Assembly (NCBI RefSeq): GCF_017591435.1
Contig: NC_059304.1
Span: forward strand, 23,893,675-23,957,674
Direction: 5' to 3'
Length of the DNA stretch: 64,000 nucleotides
DNA from: Portunus trituberculatus
Lineage: Eukaryota > Arthropoda > Malacostraca > Decapoda > Portunidae
The notes beneath the pieces are model-generated. The model was given only the letters and a program-made list of their open reading frames with translations. It searched no databases and was not told the DNA's origin. Numbering within the stretch: the stretch's first letter is position 1; the number at the start of each line of letters is the position of its first letter. Both the position numbers and the translations under genes were made by a program. Shown piece after piece: positions 21,066 to 33,172 of this stretch.

Positions 21066-22681
21066 CTAAGCTCTCTGTGACCTGTCTCCTTGTCCATTCC
21101 TGTCATATCTCTCTTTCATCTGATTGACACACACCGCATCAACGACAGCACTGCTCAGTTTATTCCACTTATCAATGCTACGATGCGGGAAACTGTATTT
21201 TCTCACGTCATTTAGACAGATGTTCTTTATTAGCTTTTTTCCATGTCCTCGGAGATGATTACTTGTGGTCACCTTTATCAACTCTCTATCCAGTATGTCA
21301 ATCTTGTTCACCAATTTATACATAGTTATCATGTCTCCTCTTGTTCTTCTCTCTTCTAATGTGGTCAGCCCCAGCTTCCTCAGTCTTACCTCATAGTCTA
21401 ACTCCCTGAGTCCTGGTACCATCCTTGTTGCCAGCCTCTGTACCCTTTCCACCTTCTTCACATTTTTCTTCATATGAGGTGACCAGACACATGCTGCATA
21501 TTCTAACTGGGGTCTTATTAAGGTACATAATATCTTCTTCATCATTCCTTCATCTAGGTAGTGGAATGCAAGGCCAATATTTTGAAGCATGTTGTATGTT
21601 TTCAAAAATATCTTGTTAATATGTTTCTCTGGTGACAAGGTGTTTTGCACGCGGTTATTCCTAAGTCTTTCTCCTCATTGGTCTCTTTAATTTTCTCATC
21701 ACCCAGCCTGTAATCCCTGTTTGGTCTGTATCTACTTCTTCCCATTTTCATAACATGGGTCTTGTCTATATTAAATTCCATCTGCCACTCTTTACTCCAC
21801 TCATATATTTTATCAAGATCTTCCTGTAACTTGTTACAATCTTCCACATTCTTTACTCTCCTCATAATTCTAGTATCGTCTGTAAACATGTTCATGTAAC
21901 TGTCAATTCCTACTGGCATATCATTAACATAAATAAAAAACATGATGTGACCAAGCACTGACCCTTGTGGAACTCCACTGGTTACCTTCTTCCACTCGGA
22001 CTTCCTTCCTCTCACCACTGTTCTCATTTCTCTTCCCATTAAGTAATTTTCCATCCATTTTGCTAGTTTATCATTTACTCCTCCAATCATCTTTAGTTTC
22101 CACATCAGTCTATTGTGTGGTACTTTATCAAAGGCCTTTCTCAAGTCCAGATAGATAGCATCCACCCATCCCTCTCTATGTTGTAGTATGTCAGTCACTC
22201 TTGAATAAAAACATAATAAATTGGATACGCACGATCTTCCTTTTCTGAAACCAAACTGCCTTTCACTCAGAATGTTTTCACTTTCTAGATACTCACTCCA
22301 CTTAGCTTTAATTACTTCTTCACATACCTTGCACAATATACTAGTCAACGATACTGGTCTATAATTTAGCGGTTCCATTCTACTACCATTCTTATATATA
22401 GGCACAATGTCAGCTCTTTTCCACTCTTTCGGGACTAATCCTGTTCGTATGGAGGTTTCCACAATATCAAATATGGGGTTCAACAATTGATCCTTACATT
22501 CTTTTAGCAACCTCCCAGATATGCCATCAGGCCCCATTGATTTATTAATATCCAGATTGCTTATAATTTTCCTTACATCTTCCTTAGTAACCATGATGTC
22601 CTGCATTTGCTTTATTTCCGTAGGCCTTCCTCCCATAAAATGCTCCTCCTTTGTAAACACTTTGCAAAAGTTGTCGTTCAA
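21066..22681 (-). pseudogene. Reverse transcriptase of LINE-4 ORF2
   Basis: A 359-residue open frame (22681-21602) carries fingers and palm: MGPDGISGRLLKE, NYRPVSLTSILCKV, FGFRKGRSCVSN, LDLRKAFDKVPHN, TSGVPQGSVLGHI and MFTDDTRIM. A 2-base insertion near 21650 then shifts to the thumb frame (21650-21066), with HLDEGMMKKILCTLIRPQLE, YAACVWSPHMKK and EERRTRGDMITMYKLVN. The alanine of FADD is threonine here; LINE-2 keeps FADD. The 3' UTR is very short. Confidence 0.82.
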
Positions 22682-22983
22682 AATTTCAGCTATATCTCCA
22701 GCATCTTCATATACTTCTTCCCATTTTTACCTTTTCTATTGCCTCCCTTTTATTTAGTTTTCCATTTATGAATTTGTAAAACATTTTGGGTCACTATCAC
22801 AGTTTTCCACCACCCTCTGTTCATATTCCTTCTGTGCTGTTCTCCTTACTTCAACATATCTATTCCTTGCTGTTTTGTAGACTTCCCTTGATAATACATC
22901 ACTGTTTTTCTTAAGTTTCTTCCATGCCTTTTCTTTGTTCTTTTTTGCTTCTTCACAATTTCTATTAAACCACTGTTTATTAT

Positions 22984-24004
22984 TTAAAGTCCTCTTTCTG
23001 TGATATGGCACAAACTTTTCACAGCAGAGTTATACAAATCCATAAATTTATCGTATTTCAATTGCATATCCCTTTCCTGGTATACCACGGACCAGTCAAT
23101 TTCATTAAAGAACTCCCTTATATGGTTATAATTTGCCCTAGTATAATTTAATTTTTCCTCCCTGCGTTCCACAATCTTATTCGTGCTTAATTCCGTATCC
23201 AGCTCAAAGCTTAGGACATCATGATCGCTTTTCCCCAAGGGACATTCATGTTCAATTTCCTCTTTTAGAGAGATTCCCCTGGTAAATACCAAATCCAACC
23301 TTGCTGCAACATCTTGTCCCCTGCACCTTGTTGGTGATCTCACCCACTGTGTCATCAAGTTATTTGTTGCTACCTTTAACAATTCTTCTGCCCACTCACC
23401 ACCATTCACCACTTCGTAGTCTTCCCACACTATTTCTTTGCAATTAAAGTCTCCAACTATCATCACTCTATCCTTTCTGATGAGTTCTTGCTTCATTCTG
23501 TCTAGAGTATTTCTCATCACCATTTGGTACTGTTCATATTCCCAAGCACTGGTTCTGGGTGGTATGTATACTGTTATAATATTAATGTCCCTCTTGCCAT
23601 CTGTTATAAGCATACTTATCACTTCCTCATTTCTCTTACTATAGTTCACCTCCTTCACTATCAGATCTTCCTTAGTAAGAACCATTATACCACCACCTCC
23701 TTTATTTTTCTATCATTTCTCCATACTTTGTAGTGTTTTACAACAAACCAGTCTAGCTTTATTTCGGCCTTAGCTTTGTTTCCACTACACACATTATGTC
23801 CGGTTCGTTATTTCTTAGGTAATCCATACATTCTAGCCTCTTAGACAGAAATCCATCTATGTTCGTGTAAGTCACTTTTATTCCATTCCTAGTCTCATTC
23901 TTCCATGTAATGCCTATTCCGTCTGTTTTATCCACCACTTCTTTAGCCTCCCATTTCTCATCCTCCAAAAAACTTGGTCTTTTCCTCCTCTGTTCTTTCG
24001 TCAT
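22984..24004 (-). pseudogene. Endonuclease region of LINE-4 ORF2
   Basis: APE-type endonuclease in order: NGIKVTYTNIDGFLSKRLE, EPDIMCVVETKL (catalytic glutamate), a break at about 23690-23760, VYIPPRTSAWEYEQY, MIVGDFNCKEIVWEDY, ARLDLVFTRGI and LGKSDHDVLSFEL (the SDH box with its histidine). All main motifs are present, so the domain was lost only recently through the frame change. Confidence 0.82.
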
Positions 24005-24858
24005 TCCTCTCCTTCACTTCAGTTACAAGCTCCTTCATTTTCATTCTCTCATCTTGTGACATATTTCTTCTTATGTAAATTGTTTTGGTTTCCTCAGAGT
24101 CCTTAAGTTTCCAAGCCCTCCTCAACAAGGCCTCCACTGCCACCTGAGACTTTAATTTCAATTTTAATGGTCTATTCTTGCCTTCCTCAAAAGCTCCCAA
24201 TCTCACACTTTCTTCTACCTCAGCATATAGGTCCTCTTCTTCCACAGAGATCTTGTTCAGTAAAGACTTAATCCTGTCATTTTCCTTATCCCTCCTGTCC
24301 TGCCAGTTCCTGTTAGTTTCCTCCCACAATCCTATTATGATCACACATTTTTTCTTTTCAGCAATATCTCTCACCACATACTCATTTTCCTTTAGTGCCT
24401 TTACCATTTCCCTCTGCATAATCCCTTTATTTTCCTCTTCCTGCTTTTTTACTATCTCCCTAAATGACCTTTGTACCTCCTGATGTTCATGGTTCACTTC
24501 TTTCATCCTGGTATCAATTAGATTAAGGCATTCCTCCTTCCTCAAGTCCCCTTCGGATATTTTTATCTCCATTTCCATGAGTTTACCCTTCATCTTTTCA
24601 CATTGTTTCCTTAGTTGTTGGTTTTTTCTCCATCTCTACTTTTTCCTTCAATAGCTCTTTATTCGCTAACGTTAACAAAAAGATCTCTTTTTTTAACGAA
24701 TCATTCTCGGCTAGAACTCTATCCAGTTTTTCTTCTATGGACAAAATGTTTAGGAACTTACTTTCCAGTGCCTGAATTCTTGCATCCATATCTAGTTTCT
24801 CCAGTCCTTTTGGCGTAGTAATAAAACCTTCAAAGTCTCTAGCTTGTCTAGACGCCAT
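23958..24858 (-). pseudogene. ORF1 of LINE-4
   Basis: The start at 24858 (MASRQARDFEGF) is chosen because the upstream codons are 5' UTR-like. Residues 1-87 include a coiled coil (LDRVLAENDSLKKEIFLL). After one break near 24596 the frame resumes (MKGKLMEMEIKISEGDLRKE). It continues with VVRDIAEKKKCVIIIGL and a basic segment (LKLKLKSQVAVEALLRRAW, IYIRRNMSQDERMKMKEL), matching LINE-3a ORF1. It overlaps the start of the ORF2 frame at 23958-24004. The family role is RNA binding and chaperone activity. Confidence 0.75.
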
Positions 24859-25073
24859 TTTTGTTATCGTCAGCTGATTACGGCCAAAACAATCACCACC
24901 CACACTCTCCTCTCAGGGATCACTCTCCATATCCCTCACTTTCAACACTAAGCGACAGTAGGACATTAACAGGACACTAACTTAGTTACCCGGGCCCTGT
25001 AACACCATAGGTATTATCCTTCTTCCCGTCCGCAGCCGGAGACGAGCTGTCCTCTCTCAGCGACGGTGACGGA

Positions 25074-25094
25074 GTGTGTGTGTGTATGTGTGTG
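25074..25094. repeat. (GT)n tract between SINE-I copy 2 and LINE-4
   Basis: A GT tract interrupted by one TA. On the minus strand it is the tail of the SINE and directly precedes the LINE-4 5' end. Confidence 0.88.
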
Positions 25095-25371
25095 TTTCAC
25101 TGTTTGATCTGCTGCAGTCTCTGACGAGACAGCCAGACGTTACCCTACGGAATGAGCTCAGAACTCATTATTTCCGATCTTCGGATAGACCTGAGACCAG
25201 GCACACACCACACACCAGGACAACAAGGTCACAACTCCTCGATTTACATCGCGTATCTACTCACTGCTAGGTGAACAGGGGCTACACGTGAAAGGAGACA
25301 CCCAAATATCTCCACCCGGCCGGGGAATCGAACCCGGTCCTCTGGTGAAGCCAGCGCTCTAACCACTGAGC
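25095..25371 (-). mobile_element. tRNA-derived SINE, family I, copy 2
   Basis: The same body as 7179-7473 (TTTGATCTGCTGCAGTCTCT on the plus strand near 25101, CCTAGCAG..GAGTAG on the minus). The tRNA head is 5'-truncated at AGCTCAGTGGTTAGAGC and has a small deletion in the anticodon arm. It lies between two (AC)n tracts, downstream of LINE-5 and upstream of LINE-4. Confidence 0.83.
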
Positions 25372-25398
25372 TGTGTGTGTGTGTGTGTGTGTGTGTGT
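25372..25398. repeat. (GT)n tract between LINE-5 and SINE-I
   Basis: On the minus strand this is the (AC)n tail of LINE-5 running directly into the truncated tRNA head of the SINE. Confidence 0.9.
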
Positions 25399-25667
25399 AT
25401 TTACCTAATTGTATTTACCTAATTGTAACATACGGGAAAAGAGCTATGCTCGTGTTGTCCCGTCTCCATATCTATTAATGTCCAGCTTTTCTTAAAATCA
25501 TGAATATTCCTTTTGACCACTTCCATGTCTAAACTATTCCATGCTTCCACCCTTCTATGAGGAAGCTATATTTTCACATCTCTCCTATAAGTGGCCATTT
25601 TAGTTTTTCCCATGCCCTCTCGACAATCTTCCATTCCACATACACAGATCTTCCCTATCCATTTTTC

Positions 25668-25671
<4 letters not shown>
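25399..25671 (-). mobile_element. CR1-like LINE-5, 3'-end fragment
   Basis: Only the last approximately 270 bp of a related LINE, with end-of-ORF2 coding character and two copies of an AATTAGGTAAATAC-type terminal unit at 25399-25425. It is 5'-truncated exactly at another (GT)n tract (25672). Confidence 0.78.
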
Positions 25672-25723
<52 letters not shown>

Positions 25724-25734
25724 TGTCTGTGTGT
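25672..25734. repeat. (GT)n tract at the truncated end of LINE-5
   Basis: A GT tract with one TA and one TC interruption, directly upstream (minus strand) of the LINE-5 fragment. Confidence 0.9.
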
Positions 25735-25833
25735 ACTAATGACAAAGATAAGATTTTAGATTGAATCGTCTTTATTATAGTATAGTCTAGTAATATTAAT
25801 TAGGTACATGAATTAATGTGGCCTCCTCATAAG

Positions 25834-26216
25834 TGTACTGGTGATGGGTTGGAGTAGAAACAACTTGGGTCTGCTCCTGGTGTTTTATTGATAATTACAT
25901 GCTTGCTGGTAACGTGGAGGCTTGGTAGTTGAGCGGCCGTGGTGAGGCTTTGGTAGCGGGCTGGCCATGATGAGGAATTAGAGGTCTAAACCACTGGAGT
26001 CAGGCGGTGCAGAAGTGCAAGGACCACAGCAATGGGTCACAACACTGCAGCAAGACAGGGCCAGCCAGAATAAAGGCAAACAAGATGCCAAGCAAGCGTG
26101 AGCTCTCTCCCTAAGCTGTGTTAGGAGAGACTGCTCAGCAAGGGGGTCTACGGAACACCCACCCCCGCAGCACACAGAGTAACAATACTGCACGCAAGAA
26201 AGTAGTCTGTCTATCA
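25834..26216 (-). repeat. LTR of an F-family gypsy element, inverted
   Basis: About 383 bp. It reads TGATAGACAG...CCAGTACA on the minus strand, with an AATAAA-like signal near its end. It is the inverted counterpart of 37394-37789; the two agree over almost their full length by eye. On the plus strand it is followed by sequence that ends in an integrase tail, also on the minus strand. Confidence 0.8.
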
Positions 26217-27361
26217 TATTGCTCGACCACGCTAACAAAGGTGTCCTCACCGAGCACTCTAGTCAATATCTAAGCACTTAAAAAAAGACAATAATAATAA
26301 TAAGATATCTCATACAATGCACAGAGCAAAATAAACATCACATAAGTGTGAGAACAATTAAGAAAATATAGTTAGTTCGCAGATGAACAGCAATAACATG
26401 ATATTGTAATTATAACAGGGCTAAATATATTAATTTGATGCAATTTTAAAAGTAAGATACATTATTGATCAAAGATTTACACAGTTGTGGTAATGACAAT
26501 TAAATATAACACACAAAATTTTGTGTAAAGACATAAAAATGTTACAAGATCATGTATAATTAAGTCACTGAGACATAAAGAACAATGTTACACACGTATG
26601 TGTAAAAATGTGTTACATATGTTGAATAAAATGTTTATGTCATATGTATTGTTTCTTACATGTAATACATGTGATAATTATTCAATATATGTCACTGAGA
26701 CATAAAGAACAATGTTACATACGTATGTGTAAAAATGTGTTACATATGTTGAATAAAATGTTTATGTCATATGTATTGTTTCTTACATGTAATACATGTA
26801 ATAATTATTCAATATATATATGCAATTGAGCACAAGTGAAAATCATGAAAAGATGAAAATGTAAACAAAAACAACAAACAAACACTCAACTATAAATAAC
26901 ATAAATCATCTACATACCACAAGTTGAGTAGCTAATTCAACTCGGATATAGTAGATAACAATGCATGACAGAAGAGGTCTTGCTAAAGCAAAATGCAATG
27001 AATGTGATATTAGTATTAAAGTTACATACATATAATAAATAGAATTGATACTAACAAAAAAACTACTATGTAGACTGTAAATGGGACTCCCCCACTAAAC
27101 ACAAGATATACCCTAGGGACATGCCTGTGTGCTAAGGCCTGAGAAGCATGAAACATGTCTTCTGATAAATCAGCAAATTTACAGTAAAAAAAAAATATTA
27201 CCTACATTACATTAATCCCTCCCCATGTGTCATCTGGGGACAGCACATAAATATATAATATAATACAATGCAATACAACATAATATAATATAAGAAGTAC
27301 ACTTCACACACCTGTACATGTCCGCAAATTGTAAGGACATGAGGTTACAACAGGTGAAGAC
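26217..27361 (-). other. AT-rich 3' region of the inverted F-family element
   Basis: No significant ORF. It lies between the minus-strand integrase tail and the minus-strand LTR, so it is probably the 3' untranslated region of that element. It contains a near-perfect tandem duplication at 26565-26817. Confidence 0.45.
26565..26817. repeat. Recent 127-bp tandem duplication
   Basis: Two adjacent copies start TCACTGAGACATAAAG at 26565 and 26692. They differ at only a few bases (ACACACG against ACATACG, and GTGATAA against GTAATAA). Confidence 0.9.
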
Positions 27362-27620
27362 TCAGAAGTGAATGTTTGTAGAAGACTGTGTAGTCTGTAA
27401 AGGCATGTGTGTAGAAGTGGAAGAAGAAGGTGACAGTGAAACATTATTCTTCTTCAAACGATCAACATGAACTATCTCAGAAATGTTAGATTCTGGGCAA
27501 AGAATTTTAAACTTGTTGCCATGCAAACGTTCAACAATACTGTCATTAACTTTGAGAGTGACGTGGCCCAACACAATTTCTCTCTGAGTGGTAACTATAT
27601 ATATTTTTTCTGGATGCTTT
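27362..27620 (-). pseudogene. Integrase C-terminal tail of an F-family gypsy, minus strand
   Basis: The minus-strand frame reads a GHVTLKVND segment, then LHGNKFKILCPESNISEIV and HVDRLKK, followed by a Ser/Thr-rich tail. The pattern HGNKFKI..NISE.VHVDRLK is typical of the end of Ty3/gypsy integrase. It is the same family region that is missing from the plus-strand element F, where the LTR starts directly inside integrase at 37394. Confidence 0.65.
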
Positions 27621-27658
27621 TACGTAGTGGTAAATCTTATTATCAACAGTTTGTCATA

Positions 27659-29452
27659 ATGTCTGACCCTGTTGTTTCAACTACTACAACTTCTACTATA
27701 ACTACTACAACTCTTACTATGTCTACTACTATTTTTTACTCCTACTGTGACTACATCCACTACAAATGTCACACTACCTCTTACATCTGTAGCATCACCA
27801 GCTATTAAACTTCTACAACATGACTCTTCCATTCAGAAATTCAGTGGAGAAGATACTGACACATATTCTCCTGCTCAATTTTTACAGCTATGTGAGGATG
27901 TTCTTAGTAACTCTCAAATTCACTCAGTGGCTGACAAAATTAGCTTTGTACGTTCTCATCTTGTCCCTGGATCATTGGCTAGTGACCTTATGACTGCTAC
28001 AGCATTTGACCTTAAAGTTCTAAACTATGATTATAACCAGTTTAAAGTAAACTTTTTTGCAGATCTTTGGTGTACCACAGCCAAAGGATAATTTTCAATG
28101 GGCATTTGATGCTGCACAGACAATGTCACACCACTTTAGTAATATAGATTATAGGAGAGCACAGGCTCGTTCTGCACAGTTAGCTAACCAAGCTGTTTCT
28201 TCCCTTAAAGCTTCTTCTTGGTTTCAAAATGGTACCTTAAGGCGGTGTCACACTAGCACTTTTCCGTCTTCTTTTTCCGTCAATTTTCTGACGACTGTCA
28301 ACTTTTGCAGACGGTGGCCGTCACACACAAGCTTGCTTCCGCCTTTGCCGAGCTTGTCGATTGTAAACAAACATGGCTCCTCATTCACCCCAGCAAGCCG
28401 CGGCTTTTTTGCACCTTATAATGTAATCAGCTGTTCTGTAATCCCAAAGGCAACGGAGACCTCTAATACTCTCTATGAGAAATTCGTCAGTGTGTTTTGT
28501 CCACTGCTCATCTTGGCCAGCTACTTGGAAGTTGCCTTGGAAATATTCAAAAGCATCGCACATTCACACTCCCCTGGAAATGTACACAAACAACTGAGGA
28601 ACTTTTCATTGCTAGGCTAGAAGAAAAAAAAATATGTATACAAACATATATTCACCAACTCATTTAAATTTCATGCCATGATAATAGCATTCTTCCGTTT
28701 AACAAAAAAAAAATTTTTTTTAATAAAAGTGTTGATTAGAAACCATAGTTCTTATTTTGACTAAAAATTGGCGCTAGACGAAAACGATGCATTCCGTCTG
28801 ACTCAAGACGACGGAAAGAGTTAACGGAAGAGTAAAAAGACGACGGAAATCGCCTGAGACGACGGAAAAAGTGTGACGCCGCCTTTAGACGAAGAATCTT
28901 TTCGTCTTATAATGGAGTTTCAGTATTACATACAGTTGCTGAATCCAGAGGAACATTACATTGCCTCTACCCTTCAGTACACAAAAGGTGAAAGTCTTTT
29001 GGACTTTTCCTCTAAGTTAGCAGTAAAACTGCGTAGCCAATGTCCAGCGTACGTTGTGGCTACTTCTGATTCTACTTCTGCTAGTTCAGGTGTTACACCT
29101 AAAGAATCAACGTCACAAAAAACCTAATGCTCAGTATCACAACACAGCTTCATCAGTGAAGTCAGCATCACGCAGTGACCATGACACTCGCTCAAGGCAG
29201 TTGTCTAGAGATCCAAAACCACAGCGTTATAGGTCTTGGTCGCATGGTAGTCATTCTGATACCACTAAACCAGCATTGTTGCCTCCACCTTACTATTGGC
29301 AATTGTAACCATCCTACTGTGGAGTGTAGAACTATATTTAAACTCCAAAAGGAACAAACTGTCACACCACAGTCAACTTTTCAACAGGCTGCCTTTCACA
29401 AAGCAAAGGACTACCTACACAACCTAACACAGCATCACCATGTGTTCCTTCT
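27659..29452 (+). pseudogene. gag: gag of gypsy F
   Basis: It begins with a Ser/Thr-rich N-terminus (MSDPVVSTTTTSTITT, start at 27659). A capsid-like domain follows after a frame change (AIKLLQHDSSIQKFSGEDTD, then SHLVPGSLASDLMTA). The MITE insertion interrupts it at 28240. After the MITE it resumes with a helical segment (LLNPEEHYIASTLQYTKGE, LLDFSSKLAVKLRSQ) and a basic, Ser/Arg-rich tail. A degraded zinc knuckle near 29310 keeps its last half (CNHPTVEC). It ends at the piggyBac TTAA at 29453. Confidence 0.7.
28240..28884. mobile_element. PIF/Harbinger-type MITE
   Basis: 645 bp with terminal inverted repeats AGGCGGTGTCACACT... on the left and ...AGTGTGACGCCGCCT on the right. It is flanked by the 3-bp duplication TTA (28237-28239 and 28885-28887). 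The 3-bp TWA-type target and GGC-rich ends fit PIF/Harbinger. Subterminal GACGACGGAAA motifs recur several times near both ends. There is no transposase. It interrupts gag of gypsy F. Confidence 0.85.
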
Positions 29453-29619
29453 TTAACCCTTAAAAGGCGGTGAGCATCTATTGAGGCACGGGCGCGCCGT
29501 GCACAGCTGGCGGTGAGCATCTATTGAGGCAAGCTTTTTCGCGCACCTGAAATCAAACACAACCCCTGCTGCTTCTCTCAGATACTTACTAGAGACATCT
29601 GGCAACTATTTCTCGCTCG

Positions 29620-31139
29620 TTGCCAGCGGTCACTCCTGTAAATAAACTCGTCATATGCGATTTATATTATATGCTCCCTGATGATCCGGAGGAATGTGAT
29701 TTCTTCCTACAGTATTTCGATGATGAATTGCTTGACATCATTGTGACAGAAACAAATAGATATTTCCATCAGAAACAGAATGGAACAAGGGCAAGTTCAC
29801 ACCCCAAGCAGTGGCATGACATTACATGCAATGAGCTACTTGCTTTCTTGGCCATTACAATGCTGATGCCTCATTGCCCAAAACATGTATTGCTGGAGTA
29901 CTGGGCAAGGGATGATCCCTTGTTTATACCTATATTTGCAGAATATATCACAAGGGATCATTATAGAGGTATTCTAAGGTACCTCCATTTTGCAAATAGC
30001 GCAGAAGATGAGAATGCCAGTGATCCTCTTTGGAAAATCAGGAGTATTTTGACCAACATAAATGATAAATTCAATAACTTCTTCAAACAATACAAGAAAG
30101 TAGTTATTGATGAATCATTTATGTTGTTCAAAGGAAAACTAAAATTCAAACAATTTATACCATCCAAGCGTTCTTGCTTTGGTGTAAAGCTATTCTATAT
30201 ATGTGACTGTGATACTGGAATAGTCTTGAATATGTGTATATATTCGGCTAGTGATGTAGACGTCAACAAGAAAGACCCTCTAAGCTTCTCTGGTGCAGTT
30301 GTAAAACATTTGATGAGAAACTACCTGGGCAAAGAACATGTGTTGTACACAGATAATTACTACACAAGCCCAAAACTAGCCAAATATTTGATTGATAATG
30401 GAACTGGCCTAATAGGAACACTGAGGAGTAACAGAAAACATCTGCCAAAATTTCAAGCAACAAACATGAGAGGCACCATTCAGAAACAAGAGTCAAGTGG
30501 CATACTTGTTCTCCAGTGGACTGATAAAAGACAAGTTTTGCTTCTCTCAACCATCCACCGAGGAGAAATGGAGGAAACCAGAAGGGAAGACAGGAGGACA
30601 GGGGAAAGCATTCTCAAACCTGATGTTGTCAATGATTACAACATAAATATGAGGATGATAGATAAAAACGACATGATGATTACAAGTGTAGACTGCCTGA
30701 GAAAGTCTATGAAATGGACAAGGAAGGTTTTCTTTCATCTCCTAGACATTTCCTTGTTGAATGCATACAACATGTATGTGGAGGGGATGGGGAGAAATCA
30801 TCTCTTCGTCTTTTCAACAAGAAAGTAGCTCTACAACTGTTGCAGAGATTTGATACACGGAGCAACATTCATTTGTGACCTGGCAGGCGCAGCCAAGAAG
30901 CGAGAGATAATTCTCTTCCTCGACTGCAGTTCATTGATGCCTTGGAATTGCACTCTCCTACCAATGTGCCTCCAACGCCTGGAAGACTCAGCAAGGGACA
31001 GCGTGAATGTGTTGTCTGCAAAAACACATCACTGAGGCCCAAGAGACGCAGGAAGGTCACAACTATGTGTGAAACCTGTAATGTTGGGCTCTGCATAGAT
31101 CCATGCTTCAAGGCCTATCACACCCTAGCATCATTTTAG
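29620..31139 (+). pseudogene. piggyBac transposase (DDE_Tnp_1_7)
   Basis: The 402-codon frame 29620-30828 carries the DDE core. Conserved aspartates lie in KKVVIDESFMLFKG (about residue 164), HVLYTDNYYTSPKL (about residue 242) and NMRMIDKNDMMITS (about residue 350). An N-terminal piggyBac region precedes them (LPDDPEECDFFLQYFDDE, YWARDDPLF, YLHFANSAEDENAS). The start at 29620 is uncertain, since the frame is open upstream and a CTG/ATG choice is not decisive. After the stop at 30826, the C-terminal zinc-binding domain (CVVCKNTSLRPKRRRKV, CETCNVGLCIDPCFKAYH) appears at 30942-31139 in a different frame. The last fifth has at least one frame disruption, or an unrecognised intron. The core looks intact, so loss is recent. 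Confidence 0.85.
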
Positions 31140-31229
31140 CTTGGAGAGCAAGGTAAATATGTTTTCATTTTAGGTTTGAAATTGTGGTAAACATTGATAA
31201 TATGAAGTAAAATCCTATTAGCTATCATA

Positions 31230-31232
<3 letters not shown>

Positions 31233-31283
<51 letters not shown>
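31233..31283. repeat. (GT)n microsatellite inside piggyBac
   Basis: Pure GT tract about 50 bp upstream of the exon-like block at 31331. Confidence 0.95.
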
Positions 31284-31285
<2 letters not shown>

Positions 31286-31330
31286 ACCCCTCACTACATA
31301 TTGTTTTTTTTCTTTATTCTCCTTTCACAG

Positions 31331-32221
<891 letters not shown>

Positions 32222-32233
32222 GTAGTATCACCC

Positions 32234-32832
32234 CTGCCTTTGCTGCCCGCGGTGGGACGCTGACCCCTGGCTTTGCTGCCCGGGGTGGGACTCTGACCCT
32301 TGGCTTTGCTGCGGGGTGGGACGCTAACCCCTGGCTTTGCTGCCCGGGGTGGGACGCTGACCCTTGGCTTTGCTGCCCGGGGTGGGATGCTGACCCCTGG
32401 CTTTGCTGCCCGGGGTGGGATGCAGACCCCTGGCTTTGCTGCCCGGGGTGGGACGCTGACCCTTGGCTTTGCTGCCCGGGGTGGGACGCTGACCCTTGGC
32501 TTTGCTGCCCGGGGTGGGACGCTGACCCTTGGCTTTGCTGCCCGGGGTGGGACGCTGACCCCTGGCTTTGCTGCCTGGGGTGGGACGCTGACCCTTGGCT
32601 TTGCTGCCCGGGGTGGGACACTGACCCTTGGCTTTGCTGCCCGGGGTGGGACGCTGACCCCTGGCTTTGCTGCCCGGGGTGGGACGCTGACCCTTGGCTT
32701 TGCTGCCGGGGTGGGACACTGACCCTTGGCTTTGCTGCCGGGGTGGGACGCTGACCCCTGGCTTTGCTGCCCGGGGTGGGACGCTGACCCCTGGCTTTGC
32801 TGCCCGGGGTGGGACACTGACCCCTGGCTTTG
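32234..32832. repeat. 33-bp minisatellite, about 18 copies
   Basis: Unit GGGGTGGGACGCTGACCC followed by CTTGGCTTTGCTGCC, repeated from just after the passenger stop codon to 32832. Variation is mostly C/T at the ACCC(C/T)TGG position and A/G at GGGA(C/T). Because 33 is a multiple of three and the unit lacks stops in several frames, long ORFs appear on both strands: 11-residue periods GFAARGGTLTL on the plus, AAKPRVSVPPR on the minus. I do not call them genes. Confidence 0.93.
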
Positions 32833-33064
32833 TAAATAACAGGTTGTAAATAAATGTATATATTACTTGACTTGTTTTTTTACTTCATAACTTTTTCTCA
32901 ATGATACATACTTTCTTTTACCAAAATCAACAGGAAAATAGTTTTGGGAAACATGAGGATCACTCAATCCTCCCACACTCCCTCGTAAGAAACTGATAAA
33001 CAGAGTAGGACTCTCTCTCTCTCTCTCTCTCTAAGAAATTCTACACAAGGGGAGACATAAAAAT

Positions 33065-33108
<44 letters not shown>

Positions 33109-33133
33109 AGAAATTCTACGCACAGGGAGACGT

Positions 33134-33172
<39 letters not shown>

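Larger units (their letters stand above)
21035..25073 (-). mobile_element. CR1-like LINE-4, near full length
   Basis: The most complete copy of the family, about 4.0 kb. From 25073 on the minus strand it has a 5' UTR of about 215 bp, ORF1, ORF2 with endonuclease and RT, and a 3' end closing with an ACAAATAGGTAAATAC motif next to (AC)n. Both flanks are (AC)n runs. Few disruptions are seen: one in ORF1 near 24596, one in EN near 23690-23760, one in the linker near 22780 and a 2-base insertion near 21650. The catalytic box reads FTDD instead of FADD. Near identity with LINE-2 suggests recent mobility. Confidence 0.88.

Noticed and set aside
31140..31330. Intron joining the transposase to block a
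   Set aside because: A GTAAAT donor exists at 31153, but the transposase frame stops at 31137-31139 before it, so the blocks cannot extend that protein by this route.
32234..32832. CRISPR array or a repetitive protein gene
   Set aside because: The units are contiguous 33-mers without unique spacers, in a eukaryotic transposon; ORFs occur on both strands because the unit is a multiple of three.
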